NCBI RefSeq assembly: GCF_006376675.1
Contig: NZ_VEWK01000001.1
Location: 619,679 to 683,678, forward strand
Length of the DNA stretch: 64,000 bases
Direction: 5' to 3'
Source of the DNA: Brucella pecoris
Lineage (GTDB): Bacteria > Pseudomonadota > Alphaproteobacteria > Rhizobiales > Rhizobiaceae
Part shown: positions 48,690 through 56,478 of the stretch, piece after piece
How positions within the stretch are numbered: position 1 is the stretch's first letter
Layout: every line of letters starts with the position of its first letter
Program-made: the position numbers and the translations under genes
Notes under the pieces: model-generated
Database searches by the model: none
Seen by the model: only the letters and a program-made list of their open reading frames with translations
What the model was told of the DNA's origin: nothing

Positions 48690-50078
48690 ATGAAACGGCT
48701 GCTCCACCGCCTTTCCCAGAGCCTGCGCGCGCAACTCGTTTCGTGGATCGTGATCCCGCTGATTGTCGTTGCCGGGATCAATCTGTGGACCGCGTGGCGC
48801 GCGTCGGAAAACATGGCCGGCATTGTGTCTGACCGCATGTTGACGGCATCAGCACGCGCCATCGGCGAAGCAACTGCCGCCTCGCATAATGCCATCGACG
48901 CCGTTATTCCTCCCGTCGCACTGGAGATGTTTTCGACAGGATATGGCGACCGGGTCTATTATCGCGTCGAGACGTCGGATGGGCGTCTGCTGGCAGGGTT
49001 TCCCGATTTGCCGAAACCAGATGAAATCGCAAACTACGACCCATTTCATTATGAGAGCATCTATCGCGACCATCCCTTGCGTCTGGTCGTCTTGCGCCAT
49101 CCCGTCGCAGCGCCGCCCAATCTGCCACAAACAGTCGATGTGGTGGTGGGCGTCACCCTTGCGGGATATACCGCCATGCAACGGGAATTATGGTTGAACT
49201 CCGTGCTGGAACAGTCACTGCTCATCATTGTCGCCGGAGCCCTTTCGCTATTGGGCTTGCGCTTCGTGTTGCGCCCGCTGATCCGGCTTCGCAACGAAGT
49301 CCGCAATCGCACATCCGAGCTGGAACCGTTCGATCCGCAGACAGTCCAGACCGAACTCCGACCGCTGGTCACGGCGCTCAACCAATATATGGAACGCGTG
49401 CGCAAACAAATGTCGGCACAGCACCGTTTCATCCAGAACGCTGCGCATCAGTTGCGCACTCCGCTTGCGACGCTATCCACACAGGCCAGTTTTGCTGAAC
49501 GGGCAACCAGTGACAGTGACCGCAGCGATGTTTTGGCAGGTATCAAGAAAACTGCCATGCAACTGTCGAGACTGGCAGGTCAGTTGCTGACACTTTCGCG
49601 TGCCGAACCGGGCAGCCGGCGCCCGCGCACCGACCGCGTGGACCTCGCGGAAGCAGGACAGCAAATTCTGGAAAGCCTCGCGGGTAAGGCGCTTGATCGC
49701 AAGATTGATCTCGGATTCGAGCTTAAAGCAGCCAAACCGATCATTTCAGGCGACGGCACCATGCTGCGCGAGATGATTGTCAATCTGGTCGACAACGCCC
49801 TCACCTACACGCCTGAAGGCGGCACAGTAACACTTGCGATCGATCAGGATGGGCGAAAAATTAATATCAGGGTCGAAGACAACGGACCCGGCATCCCGGC
49901 CAGCGAATATGAACACGTTTTTGAGCGTTTCTATCGTGTTCCGGGCACAGTTGTGGAAGGAAGCGGACTGGGCCTTGCCATCGTGCGCGAAGTTGCCGAC
50001 ACGGCGGGAGGCCATGTAGAGCTTTCCCAAACGAAAGGCGGCGGGCTTACGGTGACTGTCACCCTGCCCGCCGCCTGA
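48690..50078 (+). CDS. Sensor histidine kinase (TctE-like, 2CSK_N sensor)
   Basis: This 462-aa membrane kinase has two helices (about 14-35 and 168-190) bounding a periplasmic sensor of the 2CSK_N type. A HAMP-like stretch and the H-box IQNAAHQLRTPLATL follow, then the ATPase domain with NLVDNALTYTPEGG, DNGPGIP and GSGLGLAIV. TctE-type kinases sense small organic acids or sugars. The ligand is unknown. The convergent ABC transporter suggests it senses that substrate. Confidence 0.93.
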   Translation: MKRLLHRLSQSLRAQLVSWIVIPLIVVAGINLWTAWRASENMAGIVSDRMLTASARAIGEATAASHNAIDAVIPPVALEMFSTGYGDRVYYRVETSDGRLLAGFPDLPKPDEIANYDPFHYESIYRDHPLRLVVLRHPVAAPPNLPQTVDVVVGVTLAGYTAMQRELWLNSVLEQSLLIIVAGALSLLGLRFVLRPLIRLRNEVRNRTSELEPFDPQTVQTELRPLVTALNQYMERVRKQMSAQHRFIQNAAHQLRTPLATLSTQASFAERATSDSDRSDVLAGIKKTAMQLSRLAGQLLTLSRAEPGSRRPRTDRVDLAEAGQQILESLAGKALDRKIDLGFELKAAKPIISGDGTMLREMIVNLVDNALTYTPEGGTVTLAIDQDGRKINIRVEDNGPGIPASEYEHVFERFYRVPGTVVEGSGLGLAIVREVADTAGGHVELSQTKGGGLTVTVTLPAA

Positions 50079-50099
50079 CGCATTCGACCTATCCGACTA

Positions 50100-50987
50100 T
50101 CAGCTTCCCTGTTCGGAAAGCGCCTGCGGACGCCATTTCACCAGATGGTTTTCGACCAGTGTGATGATGAACTCCACGACGAGCGCCAGAACCGCCAGAA
50201 TAACCATGGCAGCAAAGACGCCATTGGCATTGAACGTGCCCTGTGCCGTCGAAATCATCAGGCCGACGCCCTTCTTGGCACCGAGAAACTCACCGACAAC
50301 CGCACCAACAAGCGCAAAACCGAAGCTGACGTGAAGGCTAGCCAGAATCCAGCTCATGGCTGACGGCACGATGACGGTGCGCGTGATCTGTGAACGAGAC
50401 GCACCCAGAATCTGCGCATTGGCGATCAGCGCGCGGTCCGCTTCACGCACGCCCTGAAATGCATTGGCAAACACCACGAAGAACACCATAACGACGGCCA
50501 GCGCCACCTTGGACGCCATACCAAGGCCAAGTGCGATGATGAAAATCGAGCCCAGTACGACGCGGGGGATGGAATTGGCGATCTTGATATAGATCGAGAA
50601 CACATCGGCGAGGAACTTGTTGCGGCCCAGTAGGATACCGCAAATGACGCCGCCAACTGCGCCGATCAGGAAGCCGAGTGCGGTTTCCTCCAGCGTCACG
50701 ATGATCTGTTCTGAAAGCGGCCCCTGCGAAGTGCCTTCCGTGATCCATATCCATATCTGGTCGGCAATACCAGACGGACTTGCGAAGAAGAATGGATCGA
50801 TCAGGCCGGTGCGCGCACCGAGTTCCCAACCGCCCAGAACGGCAACAAGAATGGCAAGACGTACAAGGATAACCACCGCGCGGCGGCGGCGCATGTCGGC
50901 GCGAAATTTCGCTTCGGTGCGGGCAAGTTCATCGGCACTTGCATTGGGATGCAGGTTTGCGGATGCGGAGAGAGCTTGTGTTGTCAT
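50100..50987 (-). CDS. ABC transporter permease, SsuC/TauC family
   Basis: This 295-aa permease has six helices after a hydrophilic N-terminus of about 40 residues, and the EAA-type loop ANAQILGASRSQITRTVIVPSAM. It serves the binding protein at 52034 and the ATPase at 51002. The family imports nitrate, sulfonates, taurine, pyrimidine precursors and others. It ends 22 bp from the convergent histidine kinase stop. Confidence 0.92.
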   Translation of the reverse strand: MTTQALSASANLHPNASADELARTEAKFRADMRRRRAVVILVRLAILVAVLGGWELGARTGLIDPFFFASPSGIADQIWIWITEGTSQGPLSEQIIVTLEETALGFLIGAVGGVICGILLGRNKFLADVFSIYIKIANSIPRVVLGSIFIIALGLGMASKVALAVVMVFFVVFANAFQGVREADRALIANAQILGASRSQITRTVIVPSAMSWILASLHVSFGFALVGAVVGEFLGAKKGVGLMISTAQGTFNANGVFAAMVILAVLALVVEFIITLVENHLVKWRPQALSEQGS

Positions 50988-51001
50988 ATCATTTTCTCCG
51001 A

Positions 51002-51853
51002 TTAGTTTCCGTTAGCCAGCGCGCGCTTCTGGCCGATCTGCACTTCCTCACGCAAATCGTCCCAGATCACCTTGGCGATATCGACGAACTGGCTGTCATA
51101 GCGGATATCTTCCATGACGCGCGGACGCGGGATGTCGATGTCATAGACGCTCTTCACGGTAGCGGGACCGGCGGTCAGCACATAGACCTTGTCGGCAAGC
51201 GCAATCGCTTCTTCGAGGTCATGCGTGACGAAGATGACCGATGCGCCGGATTGCTGCCAGAGATCGAGCAATTCGCCCTGCATCAATGTGCGTGTCTGCA
51301 CATCAAGCGCGCTGAAAGGTTCATCCATGAGCAGAATTTTCGGCTCGTTGATGAAGGTCTGCGCCAGTGCCACGCGCTTGCGCATACCGCCCGAGAGCTG
51401 GTGCGGATAATGCTTTTCAAAACGGGCGAGGCCGACGCGTGCGATCCAGCTTTGCGCTTTCTCATAGGCTTCTTCCTTGCCCATGCCGCGATAGCGTGGA
51501 CCCGCGCTCACATTGTCGATGACATTGAGCCAGGGAAAAAGTGCGTCTGCCTGAAACACGAAACCGATTTCGGGGCTGATGCCTTCGATGGGTTGGCCCA
51601 TCAGGCGAACTTCGCCAGCACTTGGCTTGGCAAGGCCTGTCACGAGATTAAGCGTCGTCGACTTGCCGCAGCCGGTTGGGCCTACGACACAGGCAAATTC
51701 ACCCTGCGCAACATTCATGGTGAAGTCGCGCAACGCAGTCATCATCTTGCCGTCCGGGGTGACGAAACGGCGGGTTACATTGTTGAGCGCGATTGCAGGC
51801 ACGCTATTGCCAGCTTTCTCACGCGCAATGGTTCTGGGGGCTTCCATCAGCAT
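51002..51853 (-). CDS. ABC transporter ATP-binding protein, SsuB/TauB family
   Basis: This ATPase of about 283 aa has Walker A GPTGCGKST, signature LSGGMRKRVALAQTF and Walker B ILLMDEPFSALD, followed by the switch His in VIFVTHDLEEAIAL. ATG 51853 has GAGGAA 4 bp upstream. It is separated from the binding-protein gene by a hairpin and a mosaic repeat and lies 14 bp before the permease gene. Confidence 0.93.
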   Translation of the reverse strand: MLMEAPRTIAREKAGNSVPAIALNNVTRRFVTPDGKMMTALRDFTMNVAQGEFACVVGPTGCGKSTTLNLVTGLAKPSAGEVRLMGQPIEGISPEIGFVFQADALFPWLNVIDNVSAGPRYRGMGKEEAYEKAQSWIARVGLARFEKHYPHQLSGGMRKRVALAQTFINEPKILLMDEPFSALDVQTRTLMQGELLDLWQQSGASVIFVTHDLEEAIALADKVYVLTAGPATVKSVYDIDIPRPRVMEDIRYDSQFVDIAKVIWDDLREEVQIGQKRALANGN

Positions 51854-51904
51854 GGGTTCCTCGCGGGTATGCGGCACCGCTCGCGCGTAATAATTTTGTT
51901 ATCA

Positions 51905-51954
51905 AGCATTTCCGAACGCAAAACCGGTTTACACTTTTGGCTCGAAAATACTCT
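51905..51954. repeat. Intercistronic mosaic element, copy 3 (inverted)
   Basis: Read on the minus strand this stretch (aagcatttccgaacgc on the plus strand) matches the element at 17613-17663 over its whole length: agagyatttyc, a gtgaa/gtaaa block, gcgttcggaaatgc. It lies between the binding-protein and ATPase genes, in the intercistronic position seen for the other copies. Confidence 0.6.
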
Positions 51955-51997
51955 GTCGCGCGCCTGCAATGCGGTTGAATCTGTTGAGAACAACGAG

Positions 51998-52023
51998 ACT
52001 GACGTTCATGCCTGAACGTCAGT
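51998..52023 (-). terminator. Hairpin after the binding-protein gene (attenuator)
   Basis: Perfect 11-bp arms (actgacgttca and tgaacgtcagt) enclose a 4-nt loop, 11 bp after the binding-protein stop. On the minus strand a U-rich but interrupted ctcgttgttctc follows, so partial termination is likely. Confidence 0.65.
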
Positions 52024-52033
52024 CGAAGGCTGC

Positions 52034-53071
52034 TTACTTCGCAGCGTCGAGCGTTGCGTTGGCCTTATCCACGAACTCGGTCGTGAAGGTTTTCGAAAGA
52101 TCGACCTGCTTTTCCTGTAGCGGCTTCTTGAAGGTTGCAAGAACCTTGAGAACAGTTTCAGGACCGTCCTTCGGCATGCGGCCATCCGGCGTGTATTCCG
52201 CCTTGCCTTCGGCAAGTCCTTTCACATAAAGGTCCTTGTCGCCGACGTAATAGTCCTTGGGCATCTGGTCGGCGATTTCTTCGGCGCTGTGCGAGGCGAT
52301 GTAGCGCATAGTCTTGACCAGAGCGTTGGCAAGTTTCTGCGCATCTTCCTTGTGGGTTTCAAGCCAGGCCGTCTGCACATAGAAGGAAGCGGCTGGATAG
52401 GGTCCGCCGAGAGCTTCTGTGGTCTTCTCCGGTGTGCGCATATCGACCAGCACCTTGGCGTCGCCGCTCTTCAGCATATTGGCGACCGTCGGTTCCGTGG
52501 TCATGCCCGCCTGAACGGCATCCTGCTTGAAGGCCGCAATGAATGTATTGCCTGCACCGACCGGCAGCAGCGTATAGTCGCCCTGCTTCAAGCCATTACG
52601 CATGGCAAGATACTGGGTCAGAAAGTCCGTGGAAGAGCCGAGGCCTGTAACGCCCAGCGTATGGCTCTTGAAGTCGGCAGGCGACTTGATCTGATCGGCA
52701 TATTTGCTGGATACCAGCTCTACCTCACCCGGTGCCTGGCTGAACTGGACGATGGACTGGATGAACTTGCCCTTCGATTGCAGGTCGATCGTATGATCGT
52801 AAAACCCGACAACGGCCTGGGCGGCACCGGCCAGCAGTTCGTTTTCCGCATCCACACCCGCACGGCTGTTGATCAGCTCGACATCAAGACCTTCATCCTT
52901 GAAGTAGCCAAGCTTTTCCGTCAGCACTGCGGGGAGATAAATCTGCTTTTCCATGCCGCCGACGATCACCGTCAGCTTTTCGGCATGGGCCGCGCCAGCG
53001 CCAACTATCATCGCGCCGCCAATGACGGTCGCGCCAAACAGATGACGGCATGAATCGATAGAAATTTTCAT
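52034..53071 (-). CDS. NMT1/SsuA-type periplasmic substrate-binding protein
   Basis: This 345-aa protein has a signal peptide (MKISIDSCRHLFGATVIGG..., cut after GAGAAHA). The mature part begins LTVIVGGMEKQIYLPAVLTEKLGYFKDEGLDVEL, typical of NMT1-like binding proteins. It recognises a small planar or anionic ligand of unknown identity. It is the first gene of an operon with the ATPase and permease downstream, next to a two-component system. It is distinct from the taurine binding protein at 58261. Confidence 0.9.
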   Translation of the reverse strand: MKISIDSCRHLFGATVIGGAMIVGAGAAHAEKLTVIVGGMEKQIYLPAVLTEKLGYFKDEGLDVELINSRAGVDAENELLAGAAQAVVGFYDHTIDLQSKGKFIQSIVQFSQAPGEVELVSSKYADQIKSPADFKSHTLGVTGLGSSTDFLTQYLAMRNGLKQGDYTLLPVGAGNTFIAAFKQDAVQAGMTTEPTVANMLKSGDAKVLVDMRTPEKTTEALGGPYPAASFYVQTAWLETHKEDAQKLANALVKTMRYIASHSAEEIADQMPKDYYVGDKDLYVKGLAEGKAEYTPDGRMPKDGPETVLKVLATFKKPLQEKQVDLSKTFTTEFVDKANATLDAAK

Positions 53072-53368
53072 CTATGCTCCTCCGAGAGCTCCTGTTGGCC
53101 CGGCAAAGCCAGACCCCTCCTGATATGCAGCCGATTCCTCAATCGGTTCGGAATAGTTACCGCAGGCAAGCTTTCAACCAGCTTTCAACAAACTTGCAGC
53201 GGGTTCTCAAACCCGGAGAACTAAGGACCGGAGATTATCCCTATCTGCACTCGAAAAAACCGGATTACCAAAAAAACTGTCGTGATACGTTTGATATCGC
53301 TGTCATAAAACGATCTGTTGCTTTCCCTCTGAATTAGGGGTTCAATCAATCAAACGGGGGAGGCAACC

Positions 53369-53593
53369 ATGCCATTTCGCGGCAACAAATATCAGGGAAC
53401 ATACGCGCCAAACGACCTTCAGCTTCTTCAGGCTGCCTATAATCGTTGCTGTGTATTGCTGGATCGGTGTCCGACAACACACGAAAGCAAAGAGGCGCTC
53501 GCCCGCGCAATCATAAGGACATATGAATCCGGCGAACAAGACCCGGATGAGATCGCCAAAATCGTAGCCAAGCTGGAACTTGCCCGCGCCTAG
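53369..53593 (+). CDS. Small protein of unknown function, first of a paralogous pair (74 aa)
   Basis: I do not recognise the family by name. The strong ribosome binding site gggggagg 5 bp before the ATG supports it as a real gene. It is 41 percent identical, without gaps over 70 residues, to the protein at 53801. Shared features are MPF, a Y-G-P-L pattern, LQAAY (20-24), a Cys at 28, RCP (33-35), then K41, AR (45-46), II (48-49), YE (52-53), G55, D58 and IA (62-63). The pattern predicts two or three helices. There is no signal peptide or membrane segment. A DNA-binding or regulatory partner role is possible but unproven. Confidence 0.7.
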   Translation: MPFRGNKYQGTYAPNDLQLLQAAYNRCCVLLDRCPTTHESKEALARAIIRTYESGEQDPDEIAKIVAKLELARA

Positions 53594-53800
53594 CATCCGC
53601 CTGTGTTGCGGCAGACACTCTAGTAGAAAACAGCTAAGCAATTCTTCTGGATTTGCTGCTGACTGACTATTTTACATAAAGTAAACAATTCTCAGTTATA
53701 TTGCTTTGCAATTGGCTATCTTTTAGTGTAGCGGATCGCACGGATTTATAGGCTTTCGGATGGGATGATCTGTCCGTCAGCCATCTGCGGAATGCATAGA

Positions 53801-54082
53801 ATGCCATTTTCGAGAGATTACTACTTCGGGCGTTTCAAACCCATTGAGTTGGATGAGCTGCAAGCGGCTTATGTGAAGTCGTGCGAAGCTATGAATCGCT
53901 GCCCGATAACCTCTCCTCACAAAGACGAAATGGCCCGCGAAATCATCCAGATTTATGAATGCGGTGTTTTCGATGCGGAAAAAATCGCGGAGCTCATGGT
54001 GCAGATCGAAGCGGTCAAACCCCGCCCAATGAGCGAACAATTGTTCGACAGTGTAAAGACAATCGAGCCCAAGATCGCCTGA
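53801..54082 (+). CDS. Small protein of unknown function, second of a paralogous pair (93 aa)
   Basis: This paralogue of the protein at 53369 keeps MPF, LQAAY, Cys28, RCPxT and YExG and adds about 23 residues (KPRPMSEQLFDSVKTIEPKIA). ATG 53801 is chosen because the shared MPF start begins there; a frame to 53765 lacks support. It carries an extra Cys54. The pair arose by tandem duplication, and the 207-bp gap between them contains no gene. A strong terminator follows. Confidence 0.68.
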   Translation: MPFSRDYYFGRFKPIELDELQAAYVKSCEAMNRCPITSPHKDEMAREIIQIYECGVFDAEKIAELMVQIEAVKPRPMSEQLFDSVKTIEPKIA

Positions 54083-54106
54083 TCCTAGACCAGTTCAAAT
54101 TGAAGA

Positions 54107-54138
54107 ACCCGGACGCGCGAAGCGCATCCGGGTGTTTT
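54107..54138 (+). terminator. Rho-independent terminator after the small-protein pair
   Basis: The arms acccggacgcg and gcgcatccgggt form a stem with one mismatch and a 4-nt loop, followed by gtttt. On the minus strand it is followed by tcttc, so it could also end the convergent OmpA-family gene. Confidence 0.75.
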
Positions 54139-54142
54139 CTGA

Positions 54143-56305
54143 TCAGCGCTGCGCAACTGGACGGACAAGCGGGGTCACGCGACGGATGGTGACGCGACGG
54201 TTTTCCTGCTCCGCTGCTTGCGTGCGGATTTTGAGGAAACGCTCGCCATAACCCTGTGTGACAAGATTTTCCGCTGGAATGTCATAGACTTCCGTCAGAA
54301 GGCTCGCCACCGATTCAGCGCGCTTGTCGGACAGGACCAGGTTCGAACGATCCGAACCGACGGCATCCGTGTGTCCCTCGATAAAGAACGTCTCGCCAGG
54401 GTCTTTGGCCAGTACTTTCTGCATGGCGGTCGCAACCTTGCGAAGCGTCTTGGCTTGTGAAAGCGAAACCTCGGCACTTCCGGTTGCGAAGTGGATCGTA
54501 TCCAGATCGATACGACGCACCTTGTCACGCAGACGGGCAGAATGACGGACCTCGTCTATCGTATAGACGCGTTCCACACGCTCCACCGGCGGCATGGCAA
54601 GGAAGTCATAGAAATCGCGATCCGGATCATCCGCGACGTCGATGATATAGTCCCTCACCGGAATGGTCAGACGCATCGGGGGCAGTTCATAACCCACATC
54701 GATAATCGAAGCGCGCGGATTGTCGTCATATTCCGGCGCATAGATCATCAGATACTCATTACCGTCCCGGTCGATACGGGAACGCTGAAGAATGTCACCA
54801 TAACGATCATAAACCGTGACGATCTGGTTTCCGCCCGGGCGAACGATGGTTTCACGCGTGCGTCCCCGTGGCAGTTCATCGTAATAGGTTTCCTCCGCAT
54901 CGCGGCGCAATCTCGGACGATCATCGCCACGCACGAAAATACGGTCACCCACGTCGAGAATGACGCGATTATCCACTTCCTCAATCACTTTGACGTTCGT
55001 GACATTGTTGCTCACGTTATTGACCGTCGTATTGTTGATAACCGTATTGTTCACCACAGTGTTGTTGATGATATTAGTGGTTTCCGGCACGGCAAAAACC
55101 GGTGCGCCCTTGATACGGGTGCCTTCTTCCTTGAGGTTGGCTTCGATCTTCTGCGGCAATGCAGCCTTCACTTCCTCCGGGATCGCAACCTGTGCCGCTG
55201 CATCGTTTGCGGGTGGCGGAGTGTTTTCCTCAGATGAACGTTGCTGTTCGCGCTGCTTGCGGCGTTCTTCCCGCGATTGGCTGCCACCGGAATTGTCGGC
55301 ATCCTTGTCGCTATCTAGAATTGCAGCGCCATTATCGACCGGCAAGACGACCGTATCGTCTGTCTTGGCAGGGTCTTTCGCAATCTCCTGCTTTTCGTCG
55401 TTCGAGCGCTGATCGACAATCTCTGGTGCTGGCTCCGGTGCTGCTTCCGGTGCCGGCTCAACCGCTGGCATTTGCTGGCCTTCGGTTGATTGCGGTTGTT
55501 CAACCGACGGCATTGGCTGAGCCTCATTCTGCGGCTCTTCCTTAGCTTCAGGTTCTTGCGGTGGAGCTTCTTCGGGATGCTCAACAATGGATTCTTCCGC
55601 AGGTCCTTTCTGCGGAGGTGTTACCGGGGATGCCTCTGCCGGTTGCTCGGCTGGCTTTTCCGCATCCTGCGCCGGAGTCTCCTTGACAGGTTGCTCGGCC
55701 TGTTTGGTCGGCTCTTCCGTCGCGGGCTGCTCAGGCTTTGTTTCTGGTTCCTGTACGGGAGCCTCCTTCACCGAATTCTTAGCTGGCGCGGACTGCTCCT
55801 CATCTCCATTGGCCTTGCGAGCCGCCTCTTCATCGACCTTCTTCTGTTCTTCGGCGCGACGCTGGGCTTCTCCTTCAGCCGCCTTTTGCTGCTGTTCGCT
55901 CTGGCGCTGCGCCTCTTCCTCAGCCTTTTTCTGTTCGGCAGCCTGCTTTGCCTGTTCTTCGGCCTGCTTCTGCGCTTCGTGCTCGGCAGCCTTCTGTTGC
56001 TCTTCAGCCTGACGCCGAGCTTCCTCCTGAGCGGCTTTCTGCTGCTCTTCAGCCTGTCGGCGGTTTTCTTCCTCGGCAGCGCGCTGTTGTTCTTCAGCTC
56101 GACGCGCTTCTTCTGCTGCTGCCTTTTCCTGTTCTTCGGCCTCGCGCTGTTGCTGCAGCAACTGCTCGTCGGAAGGCTGGTCTCCACTTTCCTGCACCAG
56201 CAGAATTGGAGCCGTCAACGTATCCGCCATTACAGGTTGCGCGAGAATGGAGGCCGACAAAACCGGCACGGCAACCGTGGCAAGAAGCTTCGAACGAATA
56301 GACAT
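54143..56305 (-). CDS. Large coiled-coil OmpA-family outer-membrane/peptidoglycan protein
   Basis: This 720-aa protein starts with a signal peptide (MSIRSKLLATVAVPVLSASILAQPVMA). About 45-175 is a Gln/Glu/Ala/Arg-rich coiled coil with repeated EEARRQAEEQQKAA units. About 180-320 is Pro/Glu-rich. Near 405-425 there is an Asn-rich stretch with a repeated NTVxNNT pattern. A beta-rich domain follows, and the C-terminal OmpA domain (about 600-710) has FATGSAEVSL and EGHTDAVGSDRSNLVLSDKRAE, which bind diaminopimelate in peptidoglycan. It probably links peptidoglycan to the envelope surface. It is a single gene between convergent and divergent neighbours. Confidence 0.88.
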   Translation of the reverse strand: MSIRSKLLATVAVPVLSASILAQPVMADTLTAPILLVQESGDQPSDEQLLQQQREAEEQEKAAAEEARRAEEQQRAAEEENRRQAEEQQKAAQEEARRQAEEQQKAAEHEAQKQAEEQAKQAAEQKKAEEEAQRQSEQQQKAAEGEAQRRAEEQKKVDEEAARKANGDEEQSAPAKNSVKEAPVQEPETKPEQPATEEPTKQAEQPVKETPAQDAEKPAEQPAEASPVTPPQKGPAEESIVEHPEEAPPQEPEAKEEPQNEAQPMPSVEQPQSTEGQQMPAVEPAPEAAPEPAPEIVDQRSNDEKQEIAKDPAKTDDTVVLPVDNGAAILDSDKDADNSGGSQSREERRKQREQQRSSEENTPPPANDAAAQVAIPEEVKAALPQKIEANLKEEGTRIKGAPVFAVPETTNIINNTVVNNTVINNTTVNNVSNNVTNVKVIEEVDNRVILDVGDRIFVRGDDRPRLRRDAEETYYDELPRGRTRETIVRPGGNQIVTVYDRYGDILQRSRIDRDGNEYLMIYAPEYDDNPRASIIDVGYELPPMRLTIPVRDYIIDVADDPDRDFYDFLAMPPVERVERVYTIDEVRHSARLRDKVRRIDLDTIHFATGSAEVSLSQAKTLRKVATAMQKVLAKDPGETFFIEGHTDAVGSDRSNLVLSDKRAESVASLLTEVYDIPAENLVTQGYGERFLKIRTQAAEQENRRVTIRRVTPLVRPVAQR

Positions 56306-56478
56306 AAATCCTTCTCCTTCTGGAAGGCAGAATTGATATGCATCTCACCCACAGAATCGGGGGCAATGACGCCGTAGAGCCGCCATCGATATCCATCGAA
56401 TTGGGACAAATTCCGGCGACTTCACAAATCCGTTATCGTAATCCACATGAACACAGTCTGAACCCGACCGTTCCCAAA

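Noticed and set aside
53072..53368. Possible riboswitch or leader upstream of the NMT1-type binding-protein gene or the small-protein gene
   Set aside because: No conserved aptamer core or terminator/antiterminator pair could be recognised by eye; only ordinary intergenic sequence is seen.
55800..56150. Apparent tandem DNA repeats, considered as CRISPR or satellite
   Set aside because: The periodicity follows degenerate codons for a Gln/Glu/Ala coiled coil in the OmpA-family protein; there are no constant repeats with unique spacers.
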